The notes: generated by a model not told the origin, from the sequence alone. A DNA stretch of 64,000 nt from Ptiloglossa arizonensis (GCF_051014685.1 NW_027479722.1:1-64000); one strand, 5' to 3'. Positions 24,101 through 38,200 are shown, counted from the first letter of the stretch. Translations and numbers: made by a program.

Positions 24101-27100
24101 CGAAAATTTTGAGTTTCTCAAGCGTTTCTTATCTCAAAACTGCCATATCTTGCGAACGGATTGATTAATCCGCAAAATTTCTGTTGCATCTGAAAGTAGA
24201 AACTCGCCCGATTACAACGGTATGCGCACTTTTCCCCTAGGCCGTTCTAGTTATTCGTTTCGAGCATCAGAACTGCGAAAATTTTGAGTTTCTCAAGCGT
24301 TTCTTACATCCAAACTGCCATATCTCGCGAACGGATTGACCGATCCGCAAAATTTCTGTTGCATCTGAAAGTAGAAACTCGCCCGATTACAACGGTATGC
24401 GCACTTTTCCCCTAGGCCGTTCTAGTTATTCGTTTCGAGCATCAGAACTGCGAAAATTTTGAGTTTCTCAAGCGTTTCTTACATCCAAACAGCCACATCT
24501 CGCGAACGGATTGACCAATCCGCAAAATTTCTGTTGCATCTGAAAGTAGAGACACGCCCGATTACAACGGTATGTGTAGTTTTCCCCTGGGCCTTTCTAG
24601 TTATTCGATCCGAGCATCAGAACTGCGAAAATTTTGAGTTTCTAAAGCGTTTCTTATCTCCAAACTGCCATATCTCGCGAACGGATTGACCAATCCGCAT
24701 AATTTCCGTTGTATCTGAAAGTAGAAACTCGCCCGATTACAACGGTATGAGCACTTTTCCCCTGGGCCGCTCTTGTTATTCGTTTCGAGCATCAGAACTG
24801 CGAAAATTTTGAGTTTCTAAAGCGTTTCTTACCTCCAAACTGCCATATCTCGCGAACGGATTCACCAATCCGCAAAATTTCGGTTGCATCTGAAAGTAGA
24901 GACTCGCCCGATTACAACGGTACGTGTAGTTTTCCCCTAGGCCGTTACAGTTATTCGTTTCGAGCATCAGAACTGTGAAAATTTTGAGTTTCTCAAGCGT
25001 TTCTTACATCCAAACTGCCATATCTCGCGAACGGATTGACCGATCCGCAAAATTTCTGTTGCATCTGAAAGTAGAAACTCGCCCGATTACAACGGGATGC
25101 CCACTTTTCCCCTAGGCCGTTCTAGTTACTCGTTTCGAGCATCAGAACTGCGAAAATTTTGAGTTTCTCAAGCGTTTCTTACCTCCAAACTGCCATATCT
25201 CGCGAACGGATTGACCAATCCGCAAAATTTCTGTTGCATCTGAAAGTAGAAACTCGCCCGATTACAACGGTAGGTGTAGTTTTCCCCTACGCCGTTCTAG
25301 TTCTTCGTTTCGAGCATCAGAACTGCGAAAATTTTGAGTTTCTCAAGCGTTCCTTACCTCCAAACTGCCATATCTCGCGAACGGATTGACCAATCCGCAA
25401 AATTTCTGTTGCATCTGAATGTAGAAACACGTCCGATTACAACGGTAGGTGTAGTTTTCCCCTAGGCCGTTCTAGTTATTCGTTTCGAGCATCAGAACTG
25501 CGAAAATTTTGAGTTTCTCAAGCGTTTCTGACATCCAAACTGCCACATCTCCCGAACGGATTGACCAATCCGCAAAATTTCTGTTGCATCTGAAAGTAGA
25601 ATCTCTCCCGATTACAGCGGTAGGTGTAGTTTTCCCCTAGGTCGTTCTTGTTATTCGTTTCGAGCATCAGAACTGCGAAAATTTTGAGTTTCTCAAGCGT
25701 TTCTTACTTCCAAACTGCCATATCTCGCGAACGGATTGACCAATCCGCAAAATTTCTGTTGCATCTGTAAGTAGAAACTCGCCCGATTACAACGGTATGC
25801 GTCCTTCTCCCCTAGGCCGTTCTAGTCATTCGTTTCGAGCATCAGAACTGCGAAAATTTTGAGTTTCTCAAGCGTTTCTTATCTCAAAACTGCCATATCT
25901 CGCGAACGGATTGATCAATCCGCAAAATTTCTGTTGCATCTGAAATTAGAAACTCGCCCGATTACAACGGTATGTGTAGTTTTCCCCTAGGCCGTTCCAG
26001 TTATTCGTTTCGAGCATCAGAACTGCGAAAATTTTGAGTTTCTCAAGCGTTTCTTACATCCAAACTGCCATATCTCGCGAACGGATTGACCGATCCGCAA
26101 AATTTCTGTTGCATCTGAAAGTAGAAACTCGCCCGATTACAACGGTATGCGCACTTTTCCCCTAGGCCGTTCTAGTTATTCGTTTCGAGCATCAGAACTG
26201 CGAAAATTTTGAGTTTCTCAAGCGTTTCTTATTTCCAAACGGCCATATCTCGCGAACGGATTGATCAATCCGCAAAATGTCTGTTGCTTCTGAAAGTAGA
26301 AACTCGCCCGATTACAACGGTATGCGTACTTCTCCCCGAGGCCGTTCTAGTCATTCGTTTCGAGCATCAGAACTGCGAAAATTTTGAGTTTCTCAGGCGT
26401 TTCTTACTTCCAAACTGCCATATCTCGCGAACGGATCGACCAATCCGAAAAATTTCTGTTGCATCTGAAAGTAGAAACTCGCCCGATTACATCGGTATGC
26501 GTACTTTTCCCCTAGGCCGTTCTAGTTATTCGTTTCGAGCATCAGAACTGCGAAAATTTTGAGTTTCTCAAGCGTTTCTTACCTCCAAACAGCCACATCT
26601 CGCGAACGGATTGACCAATCCGCAAAATTTCTGTTGCATCTGAAAGTAGAGACTCGCCCGATTACAACGGTATGTGTAGTTTTCCCCTAGGCCGTTCCAG
26701 TTATTCGTTTCGAGCATCAGAACTGCGAAAATTTTGAGTTTCTCAAGCGTTTCTTACATCCAAACTGCCATATCTCGCGAACGGATTGACCGATCCGCAA
26801 AATTTCTGTTGCATCTGAAAGTAGAAACTCGCCCGATTACAACGGTATGCGCACTTTTCCCCTAGGCCGTTCCAGTTATTCGTTTCGAGCATCAGAACTG
26901 CGAAAATTTTGAGTTTCTCAAGCGTTTCTTATCTCCAAACGGCCATATCTCGCGAACGGATTGACCAATCCGCAAAATTTCTGTTGCATCTGAAAGTAGA
27001 GACTCGCCCGATTACAACGGTATGCGTACTTCTCCCCTAGGCCGTTCTAGTCACTCGTTTCGAGCATCAGAACTGCGAAAATTTTGAGTTTCTCAAGCGT

Positions 27101-27725
27101 TTCTTACTTCCAAACTGCCATATCTCGCGAACGGATCGACCAATCCGCAAAATTTCTGTTGCATCTGAAAGTAGAAACTCGCCCGATTACATCGGTATGC
27201 GTACTTTTCCCCTAGGCCGTTCTAGTTATTCGTTTCGAGCATCAGAACTGCGAAAATTTTGAGTTTCTCAAGCGTTTGTTACCTCCAAACTGCCATATCT
27301 CGCGAACGGATTGACCGATCCGCAAAATTTCTGTTGCATTTGAAAGTAGAAACTCGCCCGATTACAACGGTATGCGCACTTTTCCCCTGGGCCGTTCTAG
27401 TTATTCGATTCGAGCATCAGAACTGCGAAAATTTTGAGTTTCTCAAGCGTTTCTGACCTCCAAACTGCCACATCTCCCGAACGGATTGACCAATCCGCAA
27501 AATTTCTGTTGCATCTGAAAGTAGAATCTCACCCGATTACAACGGTAGGTCTAGTTTTCCCCTAGGTCGTTCTTGTTATTCGTTTCGAGCATCAGAACTG
27601 CGAAAATTTTGAGTTTCTCAAGCGTTTCTTACTTCCAAACTGCCATATCTCGCGAACGGATTGACCAATCCGCAAAATTTCTGTTGCATCTGAAAGTAGA
27701 AACTCGCCCGATTACAACGGTATGC
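21192..27725. repeat. Copy 2 of a 38/37-monomer tandem duplication
   Basis: This copy matches copy 1 at an offset of 6,650 bp up to about 24,588, and at 6,475 bp from there to about 27,725, so exactly one monomer was lost. The two copies are almost identical; differences seen include TTGTATCTG near 24,710 against TTGCATCTG, and TTACCTCC near 25,360 against TTACGTCC. Such near-identity over 6.5 kb indicates a recent event. Confidence 0.87.
24570..24600. repeat. Chimeric monomer joining two families after a 175-bp loss
   Basis: TATGTGTAGTTTTCCCCT comes from the monomer type at 17,922, and GGGCCTTTCTAG from the next type at 18,111. In the parental block these two lie one period apart. The crossover must lie inside the shared TTTTCCCCT. 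Confidence 0.85.
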
Positions 27726-28765
27726 GTCCTTCTCCCCTAGGCCGTTCTAGTCATTCGTTTCGAGCATCAGAACTGCGAAAATTTTGAGTTTCTCAAGCGT
27801 TTGTTACCTCCAAACTGCCAGATCTCGCGACCGGATTGACCAATCCGCAAAATTTCTGTTGCATTTGAAAGTAGAAACTCGCCCGATTACAACGGTATGC
27901 GCACTTTTCCCCTGGACAGTTCTAGTTATTCGATTCGAGCATCAGAACTGCGAAAATTTTGAGTTTCTAAAGCGTTTCTTATCTCCAAACTGCCATATCT
28001 CGCGAACGGATTGACCAATCCGCATAATTTCTGTTGCATCTGAAAGTAGAAACTCGCCCGATTACAACGGTATGCGCACTTTTCCCCTGGGCCTTTCTAG
28101 TTATTCGTTTCGAGCATCAGAACTGCGAAAATTTTGAGTTTCTAAAGCGTTTCTTATCTCCAAACTGCCATATCTCGCGAACGGATTGATCAATCCGCAA
28201 AATTTCTGTTGCATCTGAAAGTAGAAACTCGCCCGATTACAACGGTATGCGCACTTTTCCCATAGGCCGTTCTAGTTATTCGTTTCGAGCATCAGAACTG
28301 CGAAAATTTTGAGTTTCTCAAGCGTTTCTTACCTACAAACTGCCATATCTCGCGAACGGATTGACAAATCCGCAAAATTTCTGTTGCATCTGAAAGTAGA
28401 AACTCGCCCGATTACAACGGTATGCGCCCTTTTCCCGTAGGCCGTTCTAGTCATTCGTTTCGAGCATCAGAACTGCGAAAATTTTGAGTTTCTCAAGCGT
28501 TTCTTACATCCAGACGGCCATATCTCGCGAACGGATTGACCAATCCGCATAATTTCTGTTGCATCTGAAAGTAGAAACTCGCCCGATTACAACTGTATGC
28601 GTACTCCTCCCCTAGGACGTTCTAGTCATTCGTTTCGAGCATCAGAACTGCGAAAATTTTGAGTTTCTCAAGCGTTTCTTACTTCCAAACTGCCATATGT
28701 CGCGAACGGATCGACCAATCCGCAAAATTTCTGTTGCATCTGAAAGTAGAAACTCGCCCGATTAC
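27060..28765. repeat. Copy 1 of a 1.7-kb duplicated block (14-monomer offset)
   Basis: About ten monomers recur at 29,510-31,215, offset by 2,450 bp (14 monomers). Shared rare variants are CCCCTGGACAGTTC, TTACCTACAAAC, TCCAGACGGCC and TACTCCTCCCC. Identity ends where this copy has TTCTCCCCGAGG and the other has TTTTCACCTAGG. Confidence 0.8.
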
Positions 28766-29509
28766 AACGGTATGCGTACTTCTCCCCGAGGCCGTTCTAG
28801 TCATTCGTTTCGAGCATCAGAACTGCGAAAATTTTGAGTTTCTCAGGCGTTTCTTACTTCCAAACTGCCATATCTCGCGAACGGATCGACCAATCCGCAA
28901 AATTTCTGTTGCATCTGAAAGTAGAAACTCGCCCGATTACATCGGTATGCGTACTTTTCCCCTAGGCCGTTCTAGTTATTCGTTTCGAGCATCAGAACTG
29001 CGAAAATTTTGAGTTTCTCAAGCGTTTCTTACCTCCAAACAGCCACATCTCGCGAACGGATTGACCAATCCGCAAAATTTCTGTTGCATCTGAAAGTAGA
29101 GACACGCCCGATTACAACGGTATGTGTAGTTTTCCCCTAGGCCGCTCGAGTTATTCGTTTCGAGCATCAGAACTGCGAAAATTTTGAGTTTCTCAAGCGT
29201 TTCTTACATCCAAACTGCCATATCTCGCGAACGGATTGACCGATCCGCAAAATTTCTGTTGCATCTGAAAGTAGAAACTCGCCCGATTACAACGGTATGC
29301 GTACTTCTCCCCTAGGCCGTTCTAGTCACTCGTTTCGAGCATCAGAACTGCGAAAATTTTGAGTTTCTCAAGCGTTTCTTATCTCCAAACTGCCATATCT
29401 CGCGAACGGATTGATCAATCCGCAAAATTTCTGTTGCATCTGAAAGTAGAAACTCGCCCGATTACAACGGTATGCGTACTTCTCCCCGAGGCCGTTCTAG
29501 TCATTCGTT

Positions 29510-31215
29510 TCGAGCATCAGAACTGCGAAAATTTTGAGTTTCTCAAGCGTTTCTTACTTCCAAACTGCCATATCTCGCGAACGGATCGACCAATCCGCAA
29601 AATTTCTGTTGCATCTGAAAGTAGAAACTCGCCCGATTACATCGGTATGCGTACTTTTCCCCTAGGCCGTTCTAGTTATTCGTTTCGAGCATCAGAACTG
29701 CGAAAATTTTGAGTTTCTCAAGCGTTTGTTACCTCCAAACTGCCATATCTCGCGAACGGATTGACCGATCCGCAAAATTTCTGTTGCATTTGAAAGTAGA
29801 AACTCGCCCGATTACAACGGTATGCGCACTTTTCCCCTGGGCCGTTCTAGTTATTCGATTCGAGCATCAGAACTGCGAAAATTTTGAGTTTCTCAAGCGT
29901 TTCTGACCTCCAAACTGCCACATCTCCCGAACGGATTGACCAATCCGCAAAATTTCTGTTGCATCTGAAAGTAGAATCTCACCCGATTACAACGGTAGGT
30001 GTAGTTTTCCCCTAGGTCGTTCTTGTTATTCGTTTCGAGCATCAGAACTGCGAAAATTTTGAGTTTCTCAAGCGTTTCTTACTTCCAAACTGCCATATCT
30101 CGCGAACGGATTGACCAATCCGCAAAATTTCTGTTGCATCTGAAAGTAGAAACTCGCCCGATTACAACGGTATGCGTCCTTCTCCCCTAGGCCGTTCTAG
30201 TCATTCGTTTCGAGCATCAGAACTGCGAAAATTTTGAGTTTCTCAAGCGTTTGTTACCTCCAAACTGCCAGATCTCGCGACCGGATTGACCAATCCGCAA
30301 AATTTCTGTTGCATTTGAAAGTAGAAACTCGCCCGATTACAACGGTATGCGCACTTTTCCCCTGGACAGTTCTAGTTATTCGATTCGAGCATCAGAACTG
30401 CGAAAATTTTGAGTTTCTAAAGCGTTTCTTATCTCCAAACTGCCATATCTCGCGAACGGATTGACCAATCCGCATAATTTCTGTTGCATCTGAAAGTAGA
30501 AACTCGCCCGATTACAACGGTATGCGCACTTTTCCCCTGGGCCTTTCTAGTTATTCGTTTCGAGCATCAGAACTGCGAAAATTTTGAGTTTCTAAAGCGT
30601 TTCTTATCTCCAAACTGCCATATCTCGCGAACGGATTGATCAATCCGCAAAATTTCTGTTGCATCTGAAAGTAGAAACTCGCCCGATTACAACGGTATGC
30701 GCACTTTTCCCATAGGCCGTTCTAGTTATTCGTTTCGAGCATCAGAACTGCGAAAATTTTGAGTTTCTCAAGCGTTTCTTACCTACAAACTGCCATATCT
30801 CGCGAACGGATTGACAAATCCGCAAAATTTCTGTTGCATCTGAAAGTAGAAACTCGCCCGATTACAACGGTATGCGCACTTTTCCCGTAGGCCGTTCTAG
30901 TCATTCGTTTCGAGCATCAGAACTGCGAAAATTTTGAGTTTCTCAAGCGTTTCTTACATCCAGACGGCCATATCTCGCGAACGGATTGACCAATCCGCAT
31001 AATTTCTGTTGCATCTGAAAGTAGAAACTCGCCCGATTACAACTGTATGCGTACTCCTCCCCTAGGACGTTCTAGTCATTCGTTTCGAGCATCAGAACTG
31101 CGAAAATTTTGAGTTTCTCAAGCGTTTCTTACTTCCAAACTGCCATATCTCGCGAACGGATCGACCAATCCGCAAAATTTCTGTTGCATCTGAAAGTAGA
31201 AACTCGCCCGATTAC
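29510..31215. repeat. Copy 2 of a 1.7-kb duplicated block
   Basis: Second copy of 27,060-28,765. A difference seen is GCGCCCTTTTCCCG at 28,424 against GCGCACTTTTCCCG at 30,874. The sequence between the copies (28,765-29,510) is also satellite and repeats itself in part at a 700-bp offset. Confidence 0.8.
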
Positions 31216-32439
31216 ATCGGTACGGGTACTTTTCACCTAGGCCGTCCTAGTTATTCGTTTCGAGCATCAGAACTGCGAAAATTTTGAGTTTCTCAAGCGT
31301 TTCTTACCTTCAAACTGCCACATCTCGCAAACGGATTGACCAATCCGCAAAATTTCTGTTGTGTCTGAAAGTAGAAACTCGCCCGATTACAACGGTATGC
31401 GCACTTTTCCCCTAGGCCGTTCTAGTTATTCGTTTCGAGCATCAGAACTGCGAAAATTTTGAGTTTCTCAAGCGTTTCTGACATCCAAACTGCCACATCT
31501 CCCGAACGGATTGACCAATCCGCAAAATTTCTGTTGCATCTGAAAGTAGAATCTCGCCCGATTACAACGGTAGGTGTAGTTTTCCCCTAGGTCGTTCTTG
31601 TTATTCGTTTCGAGCATCAGAACAGCGAAAATTTTGAGTTTCTCAAGCGTTTCTTACATCCAAACTGCCATATCACGCGAACGGATTGACCAATCCGCAA
31701 AATTTCTGTTGCATCTGAAAGTAGAAACTCGCCCGATTACAACGGTATGCGTCCTTCTCCCCTAGGCCGTTCTAGTCATTCGTTTCGAGCATCAGAACTG
31801 CGAAAATTTTGAGTTTCTCAAGCGTTTCTTATCTCAAAACTGACATATCTCGCGAACGGATTGATCAATCCACAAAATTTCCGTTGCATCTGAAAGTAGA
31901 AACTCGCCCGATTACAACGGTATGCGCACTTTTCCCCTAGGCCGTTCTAGTTATTCGTTTCGAGCATCAGAACTGCGAAAATTTTGAGTTTCTCAAGCGT
32001 TTCTGACCTCCAAACTGCCATATCTCGCGAACGGATTGACCAATCCGCAAAATTTCTGTTGCATCTGAATGTAGAATCTCGCCCGGTTACAACGGTAGGT
32101 GTAGTTTTCCCCTAGGTCGTTCTTGTTATTCGTTTCGAGCATCAGAACTGCGAAAATTTTGAGTTTCTCAAGCGTTTCTTACCTCCAAACTGCCATATCT
32201 CGCGAACGGATTCACCAATCCGCAAAATTTCTGTTGCATCTGAAAGTAGAAACTCGCCCGATTACAACGGTATGCGTACTTCTCCCCTAGGCCGTTCTAG
32301 TTATTCGTGTCGAGCATCAGAACTGCGAAAATTTTGAGTTTCTCAAGCGTTTCTTACGTCCAAACTGCCATATCTCGCGCACGGATTGACCAATCCGCAA
32401 AATTTCTGTTGCATCTGAAAGTAGAAACTCGCCCGATTA
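31216..32439. repeat. Diverse satellite monomers outside the main duplications
   Basis: About seven monomers with several private changes, such as TACGGGTACTTTTCACC near 31,220, AACTGACATATC near 31,840 and TCCACAAAATTTCC near 31,870. The end of the stretch, from about 32,040 (TCGCCCGGTTACAACGG), recurs near 37,465 at an offset of 5,425 bp (31 monomers). Confidence 0.75.
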
Positions 32440-33839
32440 CAACGCTATGCGTACTTTTCCCCTAGTCCGTTCTAGTTACTCGTTTCGAGCATCAGAACTG
32501 CGAAAATTTTGAGTTTCTCAAGCGTTTCTTATCTCCAAACTGCCATATCTCGCGAACGGATTGATCAATCCGCAAAATTTCTGTTGCATCTGAAAGTAGA
32601 AACTCGCCCGATTACAACGGTAGGTGTAGTTTTCCCCTACGCCGTTCTAGTTATTCGTTTCGAGCATCAGAACTGTGAAAATTTTGAGTTTCTCAAGCGT
32701 TCCTTACCTCCAAACTGCCATATCTCGCGAACGGATTGACCAATCCGCAAAATTTCTGTTGCATCTGAATGTAGAAACACGTCCGATTACAACGGTAGGT
32801 GTAGTTTTCCCCTAGGCCGTTCTAGTTATTCGTTTCGAGCATCAGAACTGCGAAAATTTTGAGTTTCTCAAGCGTTTCTTACCTCCAAACTGCCATATCT
32901 CGCGAACGGATTGACAAATCCGCAAAATTTCTGTTGCATCTGAAAGTAGAAACTCGCCCAATTACAACGGTATGCGCACTTTTCCCGTAGGCAGTTCTAG
33001 TCATTCGTTTCGAGCATCAGAACTGCGAAAATTTTGAGTTTCTCAGGCGTTTCTTACATCCAAACGGCCATATCTCGCGAACGGATTGACCAATCCGCAT
33101 AATTTCTGCTGCATCTGAAAGTAGAAACTCGCCCGATTACAACGGTATGCGTACTTCTCCCCTAGGCCGTTCTAGTCATTCGTTTCGAGCATCAGAACTG
33201 CGAAAATTTTGAGTTTCTCAAGCGTTTCTTATCTCAAAACTGCCATATCTCGCGAACGGATTGATCAATCCGCAAAATTTCTGTTGCATCTGAAAGTAGA
33301 AACTCGCCCGAATACAACGGTATGCGCACTTTTCCCCTGGGCCGTTCTAGTTATTCGTTTCGAGCATCAGAACTGCGAAAATTTTGAGTTTCTCAAGCGT
33401 TTCTGACCTCCAAACTGCCATATCTCGCGAACGGATTGACCAATCCGCAAAATTTCTGTTGCATCTGAAAGTAGAATCTCGCCCGATTACAACAGTAGGT
33501 GTAGTTTTCCCCTAGGTCGTTCTTGTTGTTCGTTTCGAGCATCAGAACTGCGAAAATTTTGAGTTTCTCAAATGTTTCTTACCTCCAAACTGCCATATCT
33601 CGCGAACGGATTCACCAATCCGCAAAATTTCTGTTGCATCTGAAAGTAGAGACTCGCCCGATTACAACGGTATGTGTAGTTTTCCCCTAGGCCGTTCCAG
33701 TTATTCGTTTCGAGCATCAGAACTGCGAAAATTTTGAGTTTCTCAAGCGTTTCTTACATCCAAACTGCCATATCTCGCGAACGGATTGACCGATCCGCAA
33801 AATTTCTGTTGCATCTGAAAGTAGAAACTCGCCCGATTA
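32440..33839. repeat. Copy 1 of a 1,400-bp (8-monomer) tandem duplication
   Basis: Eight monomers beginning at ACGCTATGCGTAC with CCCCTAGTCC, repeated immediately. I see about five substitutions between the two copies, for example CGCCCAATTAC/CGCCCGATTAC, TTTCTGCTGC/TTTCTGTTGC and ATCTCGCCC/ATCTGGCCC. This makes them about 99.6% identical by eye. Confidence 0.88.
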
Positions 33840-35239
33840 CAACGCTATGCGTACTTTTCCCCTAGTCCGTTCTAGTTACTCGTTTCGAGCATCAGAACTG
33901 CGAAAATTTTGAGTTTCTCAAGCGTTTCTTATCTCCAAACTGCCATATCTCGCGAACGGATTGATCAATCCGCAAAATTTCTGTTGCATCTGAAAGTAGA
34001 AACTCGCCCGATTACAACGGTAGGTGTAGTTTTCCCCTACGCCGTTCTAGTTATTCGTTTCGAGCATCAGAACTGTGAAAATTTTGAGTTTCTCAAGCGT
34101 TCCTTACCTCCAAACTGCCATATCTCGCGAACGGATTGACCAATCCGCAAAATTTCTGTTGCATCTGAATGTAGAAACACGTCCGATTACAACGGTAGGT
34201 GTAGTTTTCCCCTAGGCCGTTCTAGTTATTCGTTTCGAGCATCAGAACTGCGAAAATTTTGAGTTTCTCAAGCGTTTCTTACTTCCAAACTGCCATATCT
34301 CGCGAACGGATTGACAAATCCGCAAAATTTCTGTTGCATCTGAAAGTAGAAACTCGCCCGATTACAACGGTATGCGCACTTTTCCCGTAGGCAGTTCTAG
34401 TCATTCGTTTCGAGCATCAGAACTGCGAAAATTTTGAGTTTCTCAGGCGTTTCTTACATCCAAACGGCCATATCTCGCGAACGGATTGACCAATCCGCAT
34501 AATTTCTGTTGCATCTGAAAGTAGAAACTCGCCCGATTACAACGGTATGCGTATTTCTCCCCTAGGCCGTTCTAGTCATTCGTTTCGAGCATCAGAACTG
34601 CGAAAATTTTGAGTTTCTCAAGCGTTTCTTATCTCAAAACTGCCATATCTCGCGAACGGATTGATCAATCCGCAAAATTTCTGTTGCATCTGAAAGTAGA
34701 AACTCGCCCGAATACAACGGTATGCGCACTTTTCCCCTGGGCCGTTCTAGTTATTCGTTTCGAGCATCAGAACTGCGAAAATTTTGAGTTTCTCAAGCGT
34801 TTCTGACCTCCAAACTGCCATATCTCGCGAACGGATTGACCAATCCGCAAAATTTCTGTTGCATCTGAAAGTAGAATCTGGCCCGATTACAACAGTAGGT
34901 GTAGTTTTCCCCTAGGTCGTTCTTGTTGTTCGTTTCGAGCATCAGAACTGCGAAAATTTTGAGTTTCTCAAATGTTTCTTACCTCCAAACTGCCATATCT
35001 CGCGAACGGATTCACCAATCCGCAAAATTTCTGTTGCATCTGAAAGTAGAGACTCGCCCGATTACAACGGTATGTGTAGTTTTCCCCTAGGCCGTTCCAG
35101 TTATTCGTTTCGAGCATCAGAACTGCGAAAATTTTGAGTTTCTCAAGCGTTTCTTACATCCAAACTGCCATATCTCGCGAACGGATTGACCGATCCGCAA
35201 AATTTCTGTTGCATCTGAAAGTAGAAACTCGCCCGATTA
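33840..35239. repeat. Copy 2 of a 1,400-bp (8-monomer) tandem duplication
   Basis: Direct second copy, ending where the next monomer reads ACGGTATGCGCAC instead of ACGCTATGCGTAC. Part of the unit (GAATGTAGAAACACGTCC and what follows) appears a third time from about 35,741, nine monomers after the second copy. Confidence 0.88.
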
Positions 35240-38200
35240 CAACGGTATGCGCACTTTTCCCCTAGGCCGTTCTAGTTATTCGTTTCGAGCATCAGAACTG
35301 CGAAAATTTTGAGTTTCTCAAGCGTTTCTGACCTCCAAACTGCCATATCTCGCGAACGGATTGACCGATCCGCAAAATTTCTGTTGCATCTGAAAGTAGA
35401 AACTCGCCCGATTACAACGGTATGCGCACTTTTCCCCTAGGCCGTTCTAGTTATTCGTTTCGAGCATCAGAACTGCGAAAATTTTGAGTTTCTCAAGCGT
35501 TTCTTATCTCCAAACTGCCATATCTCGCGAATGGATTGATCAAACCGCAAAATTTCTGTTGCATCTGAAAGTAGAAACTCGCCCGATTACAACGCTATGC
35601 GTACTTTTCCCCTAGGCCGTTCTAGTTACTCGTTTCGAGCATCAGAACTGCGAAAATTTTGAGTTTCTCAAGCGTTTCTTACTTCCAAACTGCCATATCT
35701 CGCGAACGGATCGACCAATCCGCAAAATTTCTGTTGCATCTGAATGTAGAAACACGTCCGATTACAACGGTAGGTGTAGTTTTCCCCTAGGCCGTTCTAG
35801 TTATTCGTTTCGAGCATCAGAACTGCGAAAATTTTGAGTTTCTCAAGCGTTTCTTACCTCCAAACTGCCATATCTCGCGAACGGATTGACAAATCCGCAA
35901 AATTTCTGTTGCATCTGAAAGTAGAAACTCGCCCGATTACAACGGTATGCGCACTTTTCCCGTAGGCAGTTCTAGTCATTCGTTTCGAGCATCAGAACTG
36001 CGAAAATTTTGAGTTTCTCAGGCGTTTCTTACATCCAAACGGCCATATCTCGCGAACGGATTGACCAATCCGCATAATTTCTGTTGCATCTGAAAGTAGA
36101 AACTCGCCCGATTACAACGGTATGCGTACTTCTCCCCTAGGCCGTTCTAGTCATTCGTTTCGAGCATCAGAACTGCGAAAATTTTGAGTTTCTCAAGCGT
36201 TTCTTATCTCAAAACTGCCATATCTCGCGAACGGATTGATCAATCCGCAAAATTTCTGTTGCATCTGAAAGTAGAAACTCGCCCGATTACAACGGTATGC
36301 GCACTTTTCCCCTAGGCCGTTCTAGTTATTCGTTTCGAGCATCAGAACTGCGAAAATTTTGAGTTTCACAAGCGTTTCTGACCTCCAAACTGCCATATCT
36401 CGCGAACGGATTGACCAATCCGCAAAATTTCTGTTGCATCTGAAAGTAGAATCTCGCCCGATTACAACAGTAGGTGTAGTTTTCCCCTAGGTCGTTCTTG
36501 TTATTCGTTTCGAGCATCAGAACTGCGAAAATTTTGAGTTTCTCAAGCGTTTCTTACCTCCAAACTGCCATATCTCGCGAACGGATTCACCAATCCGCAA
36601 AATTTCTGTTGCATCTGAAAGTAGAGACTCGCCCGATTACAACGGTTTGTGTAGTTTTCCCCTAGGCCGTTCCAGTTATTCGTTTCGAGCATCAGAACTG
36701 CGAAAATTTTGAGTTTCTCAAGCGTTTCTTACATCCAAACTGCCATATCTCGCGAACGGATTGACCGATCCGCAAAATTTCTGTTGCATCTGAAAGTAGA
36801 AACTCGCCCGATTACAACGGTATGCGCACTTTTCCCCTAGGCCGTTCTAGTTATTCGTTTCGAGCATCAGAACTGCGAAAATTTTGAGTTTCTCAAGCGT
36901 TCCTTACCTCCACACTGCCATATCTCGCGAACGGATTGACCAATCCGCAAAATTTCTGTTGCATCTGAATGTAGAAACACGTCCGATTACAACGGTAGGT
37001 GTAGTTTTCCCCTAGGCCGTTCTAGTTATTCGTTTCGAGCATCAGAACTGCGAAAATTTTGAGTTTCTCATGCGTTTCTTACCTCCAAACTGCCATATCT
37101 CGCGAACGGATTGACAAATCCGCAAAATTTCTGTTGCATCTGAAAGTAGAAACTCGCCCGATTACAACGGTATGCGCACTTTTCCCGTAGGCCGCTGCAG
37201 TTATTCGTTTCGAGCATCAGAACGGCGTAAATTTTGAGTTTGTCAAGCGTTTCTGACCTCCAAACTGCCACATCTCGCGAACGCATTGACCAATCCGCAA
37301 AATTTCTGTTGCATCTGAAAGTAGAATCTCGCCCGATTACAACGGTAGGTGTAGTTTTCCCCTAGGTCGTTCTTGTTATTCGTTTCGAGCATCAGAACAG
37401 CGAAAATTTTGAGTTTCTCAAGCGTTTCTGACCTCCAAACTGCCATATCTCGCGAACGGATTGACCAATCCGCAAAATTTCTGTTGCATCTGAAAGTAGA
37501 ATCTCGCCCGGTTACAACGGTAGGTGTAGTTTTCCCCTAGGTCGTTCTTGTTATTCGTTTCGAGCATCAGAACTGCGAAAATTTTGAGTTTCTCAAGCGT
37601 TTCTTACCTCCAAACTGCCATATCTCGCGAACGGATTCACCAATCCGCAAAATTTCTGTTGCATCTGAAAGTAGAAACTCGCCCGATTACAACGGTATGC
37701 GTACTTCTCCCCTAGGCCGTTCTAGTTATTCGTGTCGAGCATCAGAACTGCGAAAATTTTGAGTTTCTCAAGCGTTTCTTACGTCCAAACTGCCATATCT
37801 CGCGCACGGATTGACCAATCCGCAAAATTTCTGTTGCATCTGAAAGTAGAAACTCGCCCGATTACAACGCTATGCGTACTTTTCCCCTAGGCCGTTCTAG
37901 TTACTCGTTTCGAGCATCAGAACTTCGATAATTTTGAGTTTCTCAAGCGTTTCTTATCTCCAAACTGCCATATCTCGCGAACGGATTGATCAATCCGCAA
38001 AATTTCTGTTGCATCTGAAAGTAGAAACTCGCCCGATTACAACGGTAGGTGTAGTTTTCCCCTACGCCGTTCTAGTTATTCGTTTCGAGCATCAGAACTG
38101 TGAAAAATTTGAGTTTCTCAAGCGTTCCTTACGTCCAAACTGCCATATCTCGCGAACGGATTGACCAATCCGCAAAATTTCTGTTGCATCTGAAAGTAGA

